This document shows, one piece after another, positions 34,977 through 45,603 of a stretch of 64,000 nucleotides of DNA. Numbering within the stretch: position 1 is the first letter of the stretch; every line of letters begins with the position of its first letter. The stretch lies in contig JBAKBP010007952.1 in assembly GCA_037953745.1 (NCBI GenBank), positions 31,246 through 95,245 of the forward strand, read 5' to 3'. Made by a program: the position numbers and the translations under genes. Source of the DNA: Lithodes maja. Taxonomy: Eukaryota > Arthropoda > Malacostraca > Decapoda > Lithodidae. Under the pieces are notes generated by a model that was not told where the DNA came from, made no database searches, and was given only the letters and a program-made list of their open reading frames with translations.

Positions 34977-35374
34977 TTAAGGGAGCCCACCTCGCTTTTT
35001 TTTTATCTTTCTCTCCCTCTCTCTTTGGCTTTTATCTATTCGGCCCCATTCAGCCTACTGTTTTAAGACATTTTCCCCCATCCAGGTGTCAATATTTTCC
35101 TGGCGAGCGGTAGCGAGCCAGCATATATATATATATATATATATATATTTTTGATAGCAAGCTAAATTTGTACATTTTTCGATAGAAAAATGTGTCCGGC
35201 GAAGCCGGATTTCTCCATACAATGCTGGCTCGCTGTCGCTCGCCAGGAAGAAATCGACACCTGGATGGGGATAAACGTCTTAAAACAGTTGGCTGAATGG
35301 GGCCAAATGGATACAAGCCAGGGAAAGGGAGAAAAGGAGAGGAAGATAAAAAAAAAGCCGGTGATGTCCCTTAA
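34977..35374. mobile_element. Fold-back MITE, group M1b, TTAA-flanked
   Basis: A 390-bp element (34981-35370) between perfect TTAA copies. It begins GGGAGCCCACC and ends GTGATGTCCC. Long inverted arms are visible (TTTTATC...CATCCAGGTGTC against GACACCTGGATGG...GATAAAA). A small AT microsatellite (about 35124-35149) and a CCGGCGAAGCCGG hairpin lie inside. It lies just after the 46-bp array. Confidence 0.75.
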
Positions 35375-35551
35375 GGAAAATGGATTAATATTCTAACAAA
35401 CGTCTGACACCATTATTGCACGTCTAACCCTATCATTACAAGAAGTAAACTCATTCATTCAACTTCACACTATTATGTAAATCACCTTATAAGAGAATAA
35501 AGACGTCACTCCTTTATAGCATGTGTATACCAGGCTCATTGTTGACAACTG

Positions 35552-35766
35552 TACAGTCGCGCTAATAAGTGATGTCTCGGCACCAAGTATGTTTTGATCA
35601 ATAATTGGTAACAGCAATATCTAAGCTTCATTTCGTCATATCGAGTGAAATATACAAACATGTTCCTACACTTACCCACCCTATTCAACATCTGACAGAC
35701 ATTAATACAGCACAGAGCAAGCCAAACGTAATGACAGCTGAGACATGACTTATTAGCGCGACTGTA
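35552..35766. mobile_element. Tc1/mariner-type MITE, TA-flanked
   Basis: An element of 211 bp (35554-35764) with terminal inverted repeats of about 25 bp beginning CAGTCGCGCTAATAAGT, flanked by TA on both sides. Ends starting CAGT at a TA target are typical of the Tc1/mariner superfamily. No transposase is encoded. The short minus-strand frame through it (35536-35808) is not a gene. Confidence 0.75.
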
Positions 35767-36061
35767 CATGCAGGATATAATAATACATATAAAGATATTA
35801 TAACTCAAACATGTTATTTTAACTGACTATGAGCCTTTAGAGAACAACGAGCTCTCTTAAAAAACAACTGTTCAAGAATATTATACAGCATACAGTTCTA
35901 CATACAGTATGTATATATTTATATTTCATATTTCTTAAATTACATTTGTCCTCGTCATAAGCATACAAAGGTAACTGGTTGCAACTTAACAGAAAAATGT
36001 ATTTTATAATTATGATGAACTTAATTGCAGACGAATTATGTGATATCCACATACATATCTA

Positions 36062-36062
<1 letters not shown>

Positions 36063-36098
<36 letters not shown>
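36063..36098. repeat. (GT)n microsatellite
   Basis: About 17 GT units. The flanking DNA (35767-36062 and 36099-36257) is unassigned. Confidence 0.95.
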
Positions 36099-36102
<4 letters not shown>

Positions 36103-36257
36103 CCTATAATGGACTATGGCAATAAGCTATAATAAGCTAGCTTAATAAAAGGTGGTTTGGAGTTTGTATGCACTCCCTTAATATCCCTGGTGTTTTACTA
36201 GTACTAAGTAGCCGTAAAGCGCGTCTCATTGCCTTCTTCCACTCATTACCTCTATAA

Positions 36258-36850
36258 TGTTCTGGTGGTGCAGGGAGGGAGCAGGGGTTGGTAGATGAGG
36301 GAGGTGCAGTAGTAGGTGAGGGGGGTATAGTGGGTGAGGGAGGTAGAGTATAAGTGGGGGGGAGGTAGTAGGTGAGGGAGGTAGAGTATAAGTGTGGGGG
36401 GGGGGGAGGTAGTAGGTGAAGGAGGTAGAGTGTAAGTGAGGGGGAGACACTGTAGTAGGTGAGGGAGGTAGAGTATAAGTAAGGGGTATTGGGGGGGAGG
36501 TACTGTAGTAGGTGAAGGAGGTAGAGTATAAGTGGGGGGGGGAAGGTAGTAGGTAAGGGAGGTAGAGTATAAGTGGGGGGGAGGTAGTAGATGAGGGAGG
36601 TAGAGTATAAGTGGGGGGTAGGTAGTGTATAAGTGGGGGTATGGGGGGAGGTAATAGGTGAGGGAGGTAGAGTAAAAGTAGGGGGAGATAGTAGGTGAGG
36701 GAGGTAGAGTATAAGTGAGGAGTAGATAGTAGGTGAGGGAGGTAGAGTATAAGTGGGGGTATGGGGGGAGATAGTAGGTGAAGGAGGTAGAGTATAAGTG
36801 AGGAGTAGATAGTAGGTGAGGGAGGTAGAGTATAAGTGGAGAGAGGATAC
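36258..36850. repeat. Variable G-rich minisatellite (about 38-57 bp units)
   Basis: Repeats built from GGTAGAGTATAAGTGGGGG and AGGTAGTAGGTGAGGGA modules in varying combinations, including G-runs up to about a dozen. Tyr/Pro/Thr/Ser-rich frames on the minus strand (36137-36949) are by-products. Confidence 0.9.
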
Positions 36851-37288
36851 GTGAGGTTGCTGTAGTACATTGTGGGGGTGGTGTGGGGTATAGTAGTGAG
36901 TGGGGGTGGTGTAGGGTATAGTAGTGAGTGAGGGAGTTAACTGTAACAAAACAAAAAACTACTGAACTGGGATTTGTGTAAAATTCAGAGAGATAAATAT
37001 ATCCACAATATAATTATTGTGTATATAAATGTAATTCAAACACTAGAGTCAATAATCGGTTGGCAAATTATGGCACGGTAATATGTAGGTAAGAGTGGCA
37101 AATAATTCAAATTTGGGAACCCGATTGAACCTTTATCCGAAACAAGCGAACTAATACATTCATATAACCTGTCTCTTCTCCGGTATGTTGATCGTATTTT
37201 TATTTGTAAACCGAGTTGAAAAATGTGTGTCTGGAATTGCCCTTGCTATTACATATTGGTTTTGGGACTATTTGCTTTAACTTTTGGT
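36851..37288. other. Unassigned AT-rich DNA
   Basis: Two GTGGGGTATAGTAGTGAGTG-like relics of the preceding array lie at the left end. Otherwise nothing recognised. Confidence 0.4.
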
Positions 37289-37656
37289 TTAAGTGATGGT
37301 TCACTTTTTGGTAGATTATTTTTCATTTATTTATTATTTTCTTAAGTTTCCTCCCTAGACCTCCATCAAACTTAAAAAACATCCATCAGATCCCCCTTCT
37401 AGAATAATTTGTACATTTTTCGGTAGAAACATGTCCCGGCCGAAGGCCGATTACTCTTAAGATTACAGGCTCGCTATCGCTCGTCAGGAAAAAATCGACA
37501 CCTAAATGGCACGAAAGGTCTTAAAATTGACAACGAAATGGGGCAAAAGGTATTCAAATTGCCAAACTAATGGGCCGAACGTCATAAAATCTGAAAACTA
37601 TTTGGTGTAAGCATGAGGAAGAAGGGTGACCAGCAAAATAGCCCATATCCCCTTAA
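37289..37656 (+). mobile_element. MITE group M1, decayed left end
   Basis: The right end CATATCCCC is followed by TTAA (37653-37656). The interior matches the M1 signature (CCTCCCTAGACCTCCATC, AATTTGTACATTTTTCGG, GGCCGAAGGCCG, GCTCGCTATCGCTCG). The left end after TTAA (37289-37292) is degenerate, so that boundary is approximate. Confidence 0.6.
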
Positions 37657-37989
37657 AGATATAAGAGCTACATACCTTTATTAGTTAATAAGTTTCTACT
37701 TTATAATGAGGGCGACTAACTTGAAAGGAACTATTAGGAGTAGCTTCTACTTTTGTCTAGTCTTATAACTAGTATAGATATATAGTGTCATAGGATATAG
37801 ATAATAATAATATATATAATAATATAAATACACCTAGTTCAGTAACAGTCCCATGAGTTTTACTAGATGACTATATAAAGAAATGAGTTAGAGTTAAACA
37901 TCAACAGAGGAAAGCAGAGTGCAGACATTTGTATATAAACTTGATGCAATAATCCTGACAAACTCAATCTGTCAACCAGCAGCCAAACC
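37657..37989. other. Unassigned AT-rich DNA
   Basis: No coding region or repeat is recognised, apart from short ATA-rich stretches near 37800. Confidence 0.4.
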
Positions 37990-38345
37990 TTAAGGGGGAT
38001 GGGCATGTGTATTTGCTGATATATGTATCTTTTTATGATGTTTATAGTTTCCTCCCTAGACATCCATCACACTTACAAAATAAAACCATTCCACAAGACC
38101 CTCTTTCAAGATAAAATTGTACATTTTTCGATAGAAAAATGTCCCGGCCGAAGGCCGGTTCCTCTTCAAATACAGGCTCGCTTTCGCTCGCCAGGTAAAA
38201 ATGGACACCTAATGGGCACAAAAAGTCTTAATAATGACAAATAAATGGGGCAAAAGGTCATAAAATCGCCAAACTAATGGGCCGAACGCCTTAGAATCTC
38301 AAAACTAATGGAGCTAAACACGAATGAGAAGGGGGTCCAGAAAAA
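37990..38345 (+). mobile_element. MITE group M1, right end missing
   Basis: It begins at TTAA (37990-37993) with GGGGGATGGGCATG and carries all M1 blocks. The matching right terminus is absent. The string AGCAGCCAAACCTT occurs just before the element (37978-37991) and again just after homology fades (about 38350), so the copy seems bounded by a short direct repeat. Confidence 0.6.
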
Positions 38346-38489
38346 AACAAGCAGCAGCCAAACCTTCAGAGCTGCACGTGAGTATCAGGAGGAAGAAGAT
38401 GAAGAAGATGAAATGTATACTGTACAAAGAAGAGGGCCCGATCAGAATATATAAGAAGGATCAGTTCGTATCTGGGTGGGAAGTTAAAA

Positions 38490-40852
38490 GAAATTGGGAT
38501 GAGTGGAGGGAGAGGAAGACCGAAAAGGGATGGGTGGATGGAGGGAGAGGAAGACCGAAAAGGGATGGGTGGAGGGAGAGGAAGACCGAAGAGGAAAAGG
38601 AATGGATGGAGGGAGAGGAAGACCGAAAAGCAATAGGGATGGATGGAGGGAGAGGAATACCGAGAAGGAAATAGGGATGGGTGGAGGGAGAGGAAGACCG
38701 AGAAGGAAATAGGGATGGGTGGAGGGAGAGGAAGACCGAAAAGCAATAGGGATGGATGGAGGGAGAGGAATACCGAGAAGGAAATAGGGATGGGTGGAGG
38801 GAGAGGAAGACCGAGAAGGAAATAGGAATGGGTGGAGGGAGAGGAAGACCGAAAAGCAATAGGGATGGATGGAGGGAGAGGAATACCGAGAAGGAAATAG
38901 GGATGGGTGGAGGGAGAGGAAGACCAAGAAGGAAATAGGGATGGGTGGAGGGAGAGGAAGACCGAAAAGGAAATAGGGATGGGTGGAGGGAGAGGAAGAC
39001 CGAGAATGAAATAGGGATGGATGGAGGGAGAGGAAGACCGAGAAGGAAAAAGGGATGGGTGGAGGGAGAGGAAGACCGAGAAGGAAATAGGGATGGATGG
39101 AGGGAGAGGAAGACCGAGAAGGAAATAGGGATGGGTGGAGGGAGAGGAAGACCGAGAAGGAAATAGGGATGGGTGGAGGGAGAGGAATACCGAGAAGGAA
39201 ATAGGGATGGATGGAGGGAGAGGAAGACCGAGAAGGAAATAGGGATGGATGGAGGGAGAGGAAGACCAAAAAGGGATAGGGATGGGTGGAGGGAGAGGAA
39301 GACCGAAAAGGAAATAGGGATGGATGGAGGGAGAGGAAGACCGAAAAGGAAATAGGGATGGATGGAGGGAGAGGAAGACCGAAAAGGAAATAGGGATGGG
39401 TGGAGGGAGACGAAGACCGAAAAGGAAGAGGGATGGATGGAGGGAGAGGAAGACCGGAAAGGGAATAGGGATGGGTGGAGGGAGACGAAGACCGAAAAGG
39501 AAGAGGGATGGGTGGAGGGAGAGGAAGACCGAAAAGGAAATAGGGATGGGTGGAGGGAGACGAAGACCGAAAAGGAAGAGGGATGGGTGGAGGGAGAGGA
39601 AGACCGAAAAGGAAATAGGGATGAATGGAGGGAGAGGAAGACCGAGAAGGGATGGGTGGAGGGAGACGAAGACCGAAAAGGAAGAGGGATGGGTGGAGGG
39701 AGAGGAAGACCGAAAAGGAAATAGGGATGAATGGAGGGAGAGGAAGACCGAAAAGCAATAGGGATGGATGGAGGGAGAGGAAGACCGAAAAGGGATGGAT
39801 GGAGGAAGAGGAAGACCGAAAAGGAAATAGGGATGGATGGAGGGAGAGGAAGACCGAAAAGCAATAGGGATGGATGGAGGGAGAGGAAGACCGAATAGGG
39901 ATGGATGGAGGGAGAGGAAGACCGAGAAGGAATAGGGATGGATGGAGGGAGAGGAAGACCGAGAAGGAATAGGGACGGGTGGAGGGAGAGGAAGACCGAA
40001 TAAGGATGGATGGAGGGAGAGGAAGACCGAGAAGGAAATAGGGATGGATGGAGGGAGAGGAAGACCGAGAAGGAAATAGGGATGGATGGAGGGAGAGGAA
40101 GACCGAGAAGGAATAGGGATGGATGGAGGGAGAGGAAGACCGAGAAGGAAATAGGGATGGATGGAGGGAGAGGAAGACCGAGAAGGAAATAGGGATGGGT
40201 GGAGGGAGAGGAAGACCGAGAAGGAATAGGGATGGATGGAGGGAGAGGAAGACCGAGAAGGAAATAGGGATGGGTGGAGGGAGAGGAAGACCGAGAAGGA
40301 AATAGGGATGGATGGAGGGAGAGGAAGACCGAGAAGGAAATAGGGATGGATGGAGGGAGAGGAAGACCGAGAAGGAAATAGGGATGGATGGAGGGAGAGG
40401 AAGACCGAGAAGGAAATAGGGATGGGTGGAGGGAGAGGAAGACCGAGAAGGAAATAGGGATGGATGGAGGGAGAGGAAGACCGAGAAGGAATAGGGATGG
40501 ATGGAGGGAGAGGAAGACCGAGAAGGAAATAGGGATGGATGGAGGGAGAGGAAGACCGAGAAGGAATAGGGATGGATGGAGGGAGAGGAAGACCGAGAAG
40601 GAATATGGACGGGTGGAGGGAGAGGAAGACCGAGAAGGAATAGGGATGGATGGAGGGAGAGGAAGACCGAGAAGGGATGGGTGGAGGGAGAGGAAGACCG
40701 AAAACGGATGGATGGAGGGAGAGGAAGACTGAGAAGGAATAAGGATGGATGGAGGGAGAGGAAGACCGAAAAGGGATAGGGATGGATGGAGGGAGAGGAA
40801 GACCGAGAAGGGATAGGGATGGATGGAGGGAGAGGAAGACCGAGACCATATT
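38490..40852. repeat. Purine-rich 38-bp minisatellite, about 62 copies
   Basis: Units near GGGATGGATGGAGGGAGAGG followed by AAGACCGAGAAGGAAATA, with 37-bp and shorter variants. The plus strand is about 80 percent purine. The unit lacks stop codons in all minus-strand frames, so three overlapping minus frames of about 800-850 codons stay open, all giving the same Ser/Pro/Leu/Phe-rich repeat. This is a composition effect, not evidence for a protein. Confidence 0.95.
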
Positions 40853-40892
40853 GGGGTGGGAGCTCCAAGTAATAATGGCATTAATAATAGTA

Positions 40893-41249
40893 TTAAGGGG
40901 GGATGAGCGTGTATATTTCCTCATTTACCGTATGTATCTTTTTATATTTTTTGTAGTTTCCTCCCTAGACCTCCATCAAACTTAAGAAAACAAAAAAAAA
41001 CCCACCCAAGACCCTCCTTCAAGATAAATTTGTACTTTTTTGTCTTAAATTACAGGCTCGCTATCACTCGCCAGGAAAATATCGACACCTAAATGACACA
41101 AAAGTTTTAATATTGACAAAGAAATGGGGCAAAAGGTCTTAGTAAATTAGAATCACCAAACTAATGGGCCAAACGTCATAAAATATGAAAACTAATGGAG
41201 GCTAAACATGGGGAAGAGAAGACCATAAAAACGACCCGTCTCCCCTTAA
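40893..41249 (+). mobile_element. TTAA-flanked MITE, group M1
   Basis: The element (40897-41245, 349 bp) begins GGGGGGATGAGCGTG and ends CGACCCGTCTCCCC between perfect TTAA copies. All M1 blocks are present. AATAATAGTAT occurs on both outer sides next to the TTAA. Confidence 0.7.
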
Positions 41250-41370
41250 TAATAGTATGGGGAAGTTTGGGCCACGCTTCTCTACTCTACAGTATAATTA
41301 TATACTACACCATCTATCATCTATAATATTCTATACTCTTCCATCTGTCCAAACCCTTCCAACTTTCCCT

Positions 41371-41704
41371 TTAAGGGGATGTTTTTAGTTTGTTCCCTAG
41401 ACCTCCATCAAGCTTAAAATGTCACTCCCTAATCCCCATTTCAAGATATATTTGTATATTTTTCGGTAGAAAAATTTCCCGGCCAAAGGCCGGTACCTCT
41501 TAAATTACAAGATCGCTATCGCTCGCCAGGAAAAAATTGACACCTAAATGGCACGAAAAGTCTTAAAATTGGCAGAAATGGGGCGAATGTTCTTAAAATC
41601 GCCAAACTAATGCGGCGAACGTCTTAAAATCTCAAAAGCAATGGGACTAAACATGAGGGAGAAAGGGGTCCAGAAAAAATCTCTCAAGTGGAAATCCCCC
41701 TTAA
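41371..41704 (+). mobile_element. TTAA-flanked MITE, group M1
   Basis: The element (41375-41700, 326 bp) begins GGGGATGTTTTTAG and ends GGAAATCCCCC. Its right TTAA (41701-41704) is also the left TTAA of the adjacent M2 element. Confidence 0.65.
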
Positions 41705-41894
41705 CCCCTTTACAACCATTACGTAATTTTCATCATATTTTGGTTACCATTAGACGACAATCTACCTCTATGACTCAAATGGGTAAATACCATCTCCATA
41801 AACCCTCTGAATAACATAGGACCTTCTGAAACTGCATAAAATCGTCTAAATCTAGCCAGAATGAAAGGTAAAGAGACGATGCTGAAGGGATTAA
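41701..41894. mobile_element. MITE group M2
   Basis: Element 41705-41889 begins CCCCTTTACAACC and ends GATGCTGAAGGG. TTAA lies on the left and ATTAA on the right. The inner arms carry TTACCATTAGACGA and TCGTCTAAATCTAGCCAGAA, inverted to each other. Confidence 0.65.
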
Positions 41895-42039
41895 TCTAAA
41901 ATAAAAGGATGGATGAAATGGAAGAGAAATAGAAGGAGAACATTTAGATAGTGAGGATTTAGGAATGAAAATGAAGTAATGACAATACATAAACTAGTGT
42001 ATTATGTATGTATCATGTAGCAGGACTTTGCAGGGTAAC

Positions 42040-42185
42040 AGTTAAATGTTCGCTCGCCAGGAAGAAATCGACACCTGGATGGGGATAAACGTCTTAAAAC
42101 AGTTTTCTGAATAGGGCTGAATGGATACAAGCCAGGAGAGAGAGAAAAGTAGAGAAAGATAAAAAAAAAAAAAAAAAAAACGGTT
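42040..42185. mobile_element. Half of a fold-back MITE (M1b)
   Basis: It matches the right arm of 34981-35370 (CGCTCGCCAGGAAGAAATCG, GACACCTGGATGGGGATAAA, a GATAAAA tail with a 20-base A-run). The left arm is absent. It ends near CGGTTA rather than TTAA. Confidence 0.55.
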
Positions 42186-42198
42186 ATCATAAACTTTC

Positions 42199-42640
42199 AT
42201 GCTAAGCCACAATTGTTCAACATTAGAAGCAACTTGGGATATGACCGCCTTTATTATAATCTGGCTAACCATTGACGATTATAATAAGCTTAGTAGAGAA
42301 GTCTCGTAATCAAATAATTCGAGACTGTTATGTGTTATGAAATGTCATACTAAGCCACAGATTAATGTTATTAGAAGCGCCTTGGAATATGGTCGATTTT
42401 CTTGTATTCTGGCTAAGTCTACACAATTTTATTCAGCTAAGGAAAGGTCTCTAGTAGTCAAATAGTTTAAGAAATTGCTATCAAAGGTTTAATGTTAGGC
42501 TGCAGCTAGTTATCATTACAAGCGCCATAAAATACGGCCACTTTAATTACATTTGGGCCAAGACTACACGAATATATTCAGCCGAGGAAAGGTCTCCAGT
42601 AGTCATATAGTTTAAGAAAGTTTGTTATCATACACTCAAC
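42199..42640. repeat. Diverged tandem repeat of about 146 bp, three units
   Basis: Units start near 42199, 42346 and about 42491. They share CTAAGCCACA, a TTAGAAGCGCC-like block, TATTCTGGCTAA and TATTCAGC..AGGAAAGGTCT. Part of a fourth unit is at about 43205-43270. The TTCTGGCTAA...TTTTATTCAGC segment is also the inner arm of the M2 MITEs, so the two are related. Confidence 0.6.
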
Positions 42641-42711
42641 AAATATGGGCATGCAAAGGGTATATACAGTGCCCATAGTAATCTACCCATTGGAAGGTAT
42701 ATGGCTGGTAA

Positions 42712-43102
42712 TTAAGGGGAGACAGACCGTTTTTCTTGACCCCCTTCTCCCCAATGTTTATCTCCACTAGTTTTGAGATTTTAAGACGTTGGTTCCATTA
42801 GTTTGGAGATTTTATGACCTTTCACCCCATTTCTTTGTCAATATTAGGACCCTTCGTGCCATTTAGGTGTCGATTTTTTCCTGGCGTGCGATAGCGAGCC
42901 TGTAATTTTAGGAGGAAACGGCCTTTGGCCGGGAAAATGTTCTACCGAAAAATGTATAATTCTATCTTGAAGGGGGGGGGGGGGGTCTAGGGGGTGTTTT
43001 TCTAAGCTTGATGGAGGTCTAGGGAGAAAACTAAAAAATAAAGGAATATATGAATTAATAGATACAAAAAACAAAAACAAAAAACGGTCCGTCTCCCCTT
43101 AA
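42712..43102 (-). mobile_element. TTAA-flanked MITE, group M1, minus orientation
   Basis: The best-preserved copy: 383 bp (42716-43098) between perfect TTAA sites. The ends are inverted: GGGGAGACAGACCGTTTTT and AAAAACGGTCCGTCTCCCC. A 14-base G-run lies near 42975. Confidence 0.8.
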
Positions 43103-43448
43103 CCCATGTTATACTATTTGGAAAGGTAAATCACTATCAATATACCTAATGATCTTATATACCTTGTTCATACCCCTTTTAAACCCTTCTTTTTAGAGTG
43201 CAGGTGTTCATGCTCAGCCACAGTTAGTTAGCATTACAAGCACCTTGAGATACGGCCGCTTTTGTCAACGTCACAATTACTGAGCGCTCATAAAATTATC
43301 ACGAGTTATTTTCACGCAAGGTTTCTCCTCCCGTGATGGTCTGGCTTCATCATTCCCGCCAGATAGTTACCTGGGTTTACTGTCCAACTCTCTTCTACAC
43401 ATAAAATAGAAATAAGATAAAAATAAAATACGTAAAGAAAATATTGCA

Positions 43449-43577
<129 letters not shown>

Positions 43578-45359
43578 TGTGACGCACCCAGTGCGTGGCA
43601 ACGCAACCTGATTGTACTCCTTGGTACTCCACTGTACCGCCACTGTGTGGTACCGCTGTACCGCTGTACCGTGCTGGCTGCTTATATTGAGTGTGACAAC
43701 GTATAACTATGTTCTTTGTATCTCTGCAAAGGTCTCGTCATGTGCTAACCAGTGGTGGGTTTTGTTTTAAGCCATGTCGAGACCTTCCATTTAATATGTA
43801 GTATCAATAGAGAAGTTGATAGATAAGACAATGGGAGTTCAGAGAGAGAGAGTGAGTTAGTTTTCAGAGCGAGAGGGTAGCAACGCGCCACGCTGCCGGA
43901 GTGGTGGTTGCCAGACGTATGGACCGGTTGGCAGCCTTGCGCTTATAGCTAGGTGCGACAGGGTTGGTAGTCCATTGCCGCCTGCCTATGCTGCCTGCTC
44001 GCTGTGTGTTCCATGATCAGGTTGCCTAGAACCTTTGAGATTCTAACATCCCTTGCCCTCTCTCCCAATTTCTCACGGTTGCACTCTTTCTCTCTGACGA
44101 CATTACTCTCATTTCATTCTTCTCTCTATTTAAATGCATACCCTTCCCTTGAGGTCCTAAAGGAGTTTCAGCACTCACCTCTCGTATTACTCTTAGGACA
44201 AGCATATATTTACATGTATTAGATTTAAGGGGTTAATGTGAACAGCGATCTTCTTGATGAGGATAGTTGGTGAACGTTCTACATGTTCACGAGTTATATG
44301 CCCAGCTCATCATCCAATTTGTGACTAGACTAGTGCCATGTGTAAGAGCCCGACCATGCCCAGGAGTTGTCTGTAGAGGGGCGAGGACTTAGCCTTGATT
44401 TGCCTACCGAGCCAGGAGCGAGTGCAGTACCAGAGACTACAGCTCGCTCGTAGTGCCGGTATAGTAGAGTAACGTAATTTATCTGTCCTTGTGTTCTCTG
44501 CAGTCTTTTCCTGGGTTCTCGCTTTCGGTGCTGGGACTCGTTGTTCCTGTGACTTGGCCTGCTAGCTAGAACACATGGGGATGATGCGTGGGTGATATCT
44601 TTATTTTACTATGCATTGCAGCTCTCTTTAAGTTTATGTATATAACACTTTACAATACACATTACTCACACACAAGACAACACTATTAATACTTTCATGT
44701 ATCAATTAACTGCACTGTCGTTTTGCTGCTGTGTCCGGAGTTCTGTTGCGTAGGGCGCATACGGACTCAGAGGGGAGACAGAGTGAGAGAAGCGAAGTAG
44801 CCTATGCGGTAGTAGGCTACCGGCGCAGTACTGTTGCCTGCAACCTTTTAGTTATTCCAAGTATAGATTCATTATTATAATAAGTGACTACTATTTATGT
44901 TCCTTCCATGTGTATTATTAGGTATCTACTGGATCATGAACATCTTGTATGCTACATGCTAGTGCATGTTAGTAGGGGACAGTTATTCTAGTGCACGCGC
45001 TTTCAAGTAGGCGTGTACATTTGTCATTTAGCATTTCACTGTCATACCTTTAGCCTGCTTCTATTCTACATTATTAGAGGCTTAATATTAACGTAGTTTC
45101 TTGAGTATTGCATTTCTTTAGTAATAACGTAACCTATAAATGTCTGAGGGAGTTTAGCCTCATAGCCTACCCCTGTTGTACACTTTCGCCGAGTTAAGGT
45201 ACCTCGTTACCATAGACGATAACTCTGTAGGGCGTTGGTGCTTTTGTTGTCTGGAGCATATAGTATTTGGGACTGGAATCGAGCGTGTCGTTGTCACATA
45301 AGCCATTTCTGTCCTACGATCAAGAATCCCGAATATGTATTGCCGATCCAGCCGTAACA
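43578..45359 (+). repeat. B2 5' LTR (1782 bp)
   Basis: It begins TGTGACGCACCCAG and ends GCCGTAACA. It lacks 37 bp near 43998 that its partner has (about 51418-51454), and has a 21-bp segment near 43881 that the partner lacks. Confidence 0.92.
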
Positions 45360-45362
45360 AAA

Positions 45363-45379
45363 TGGCGACCTTGCACAAG
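45363..45379 (+). promoter_or_regulatory. B2 primer-binding site
   Basis: TGGCGACCTTGCACAAG, three bases after the LTR; same tRNA-complementary start as in family A and B1. The leader continues to the gag start at 45604 and contains a T-run (45592-45603) right before the start codon. Confidence 0.75.
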
Positions 45380-45603
45380 ATTCAGTAGTATCCTATCACA
45401 TGTTTTTTGGAGAACTATTCTATGCTACCTAGTAGAGCTGGCTAGAATTTTCTTGCATATTGGAGGAATTTTTATTGTGTCATTATTGTATTGGTGGACT
45501 TGCAGATTGTTTCGTTGGGGGTGTCTAGAGTAGAGTCATTCAAGCATCTTTAACATTTTTGTGAGTCGAGACTGCAATTAGTAATAAGCACTTTTTTTTT
45601 TTT

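Noticed and set aside
38366..40924. Three overlapping minus-strand frames of 794-852 codons, Ser/Pro/Leu-rich
   Set aside because: They arise because the 38-bp repeat has no stop codon in any minus frame; the protein period mirrors the DNA period and there is no other gene signal.
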